In this document: positions 63,610 through 64,000 of the stretch, in pieces
How the letters are laid out: every line of letters starts with the position of its first letter
Numbering within the stretch: position 1 is the first letter of the stretch
Assembly (NCBI GenBank): GCA_016871895.1
Contig: VHBO01000006.1
Location: 1-64,000, forward strand
DNA from: Gemmatimonadota bacterium
GTDB lineage: Bacteria; Gemmatimonadota; Gemmatimonadetes; Gemmatimonadales; Gemmatimonadaceae
Reading direction: 5' to 3'
Length of the DNA: 64,000 nt
Translations under genes and position numbers: made by a program
The notes under the pieces: model-generated
Seen by the model: only the letters and a program-made list of their open reading frames with translations
The model's database searches: none
Told to the model about the DNA's origin: nothing

Positions 63610-64000
63610 GCGAGCGCCTCCCGAACGAGCGCGACGAGCATCGCGTCGTCCTCCGGCGGGAGGCTGCGCAGGTCGAGCCGGACGCGGCTCTCCGCGATTC
63701 GCGCGATCACCGGGAGGCGTCCGGCCCGCAGCCGTCGTTCGATCGCCATCGCGTCGCCGGGCAGGGTGACCGCCGCCGACGGGATGCGCGCCGTCGGGAA
63801 GGCGCCGCCGCCGACGGAGGCCTCGCTCGCCTCGACTGTCGCCGACGGTCCGATCGCGGCCGCCACCGCCGTCGCGCGCACGTGGATCGCCTCGGGCGCG
63901 GCGGTCAGCATCGCGAGGGCGGGGATCTCCGCGCGGGCGCGCTCGGGGTCGCGGTAGAGCGCGAGCGTCGCCTCGAGTGCGGCGAAGGTGAGCTTGTCGA
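63606..64000 (-). CDS. selA: C-terminal part of L-seryl-tRNA(Sec) selenium transferase (5' end outside window)
   Basis: About 130 residues to the window edge, with no stop in frame. DKLTFAALEATLALY, then EASVGGGAFPTARIPSAAV, RRLRAGRLPVIARIAESR and VRLDLRSLPPEDDAML form the SelA C-terminal PLP-enzyme end. SelA converts Ser-tRNA(Sec) to Sec-tRNA(Sec), implying selenocysteine use. The PLP lysine lies outside the window. Stop overlaps gmhB start. Confidence 0.85.
   Translation of the reverse strand, partial: DKLTFAALEATLALYRDPERARAEIPALAMLTAAPEAIHVRATAVAAAIGPSATVEASEASVGGGAFPTARIPSAAVTLPGDAMAIERRLRAGRLPVIARIAESRVRLDLRSLPPEDDAMLVALVREALA

Overview
The window is about 64 kb of GC-rich bacterial chromosome (roughly 70-75% G+C in lines I counted by eye). 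It carries ordinary housekeeping genes, few gaps, and long one-direction gene runs. LolA, a TonB-dependent receptor, a BamA-like barrel protein and a GmhB-type heptose phosphatase indicate a diderm. The protein repertoire (DUF4159/DUF4175 operon, metalloprotease-propeller-barrel protein, DUF2723 protein, DUF4105-like protein) together with the GC content looks most like Gemmatimonadota. That placement is inference from family content, not from a 16S gene, which is absent here. No IS element, prophage, CRISPR array or rRNA operon was seen.

Layout. 0-4 kb (+): tail of a DUF4105-like membrane protein and a hydantoinase/oxoprolinase pair (hyuA, hyuB). 4-8.4 kb (-): a GAF/HD-GYP signalling protein, a CsgG-like secreted protein, a metallo-beta-lactamase-fold hydrolase and a Crp/Fnr regulator. 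8.6-13.1 kb (+): a tight run rpmE-prfA-prmC-ylbF-like-tmk-S41 protease. 13.1-26 kb (-): smc-aroF-lolA; a SPOR lipoprotein; the large metalloprotease/propeller/barrel protein behind rsfS; and the ribosomal operon rpsF-rpsR-DUF2232-rplI. 26-30 kb: a TPR protein and a lower-GC patch with two secreted FlgT/LPP20-like proteins and a HEPN-motif protein between them. 30-39.6 kb (mostly -): ychF, hppA, pth, rplY, prs, tRNA-Gln, ispE, a flippase-like membrane protein, an Ala-rich unknown and pdxJ. A four-helix-bundle protein gene is wedged in between ychF and hppA. 39.6-54.2 kb (+): a small lipoprotein, then trxA-rsmI-DUF4159-DUF4175-TPR-'AsnB-like'-JAMM/DinG-FAH-unknown-M20, nearly all joined by 4-nt overlaps. 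54.2-64 kb: gltX, two tRNA-Ser genes, a Fur-box-preceded siderophore receptor, a DUF2723 membrane protein, purH, purN, gmhB and the end of selA.

How the genes work together. Translation is heavily represented: release factor 1 with its methyltransferase, ribosomal proteins L31, S6, S18, L9 and L25, RsfS, Pth, RsmI, GluRS, three tRNAs and SelA. Nucleotide supply is represented by tmk, prs, purH and purN. Envelope biogenesis is represented by LolA, GmhB, the barrel proteins and the TonB receptor. Start codons are often GTG, and adjacent genes repeatedly share GTGA or ATGA, which implies translational coupling.

Most unusual items. (1) Four arrays of a 7-bp repeat with a CTGA core lie within 31.0-35.1 kb. 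Two of them flank the four-helix-bundle gene in inverted orientation and abut the neighbours' start and stop codons. (2) A JAMM (RadC/MPN-like) domain is fused to a DinG helicase. (3) The DUF4159-DUF4175-TPR-AsnB-like operon contains two glutamine-amidotransferase-like folds. (4) The low-GC FlgT-like/HEPN trio. (5) prfA has no canonical start codon and appears to begin with CTG.
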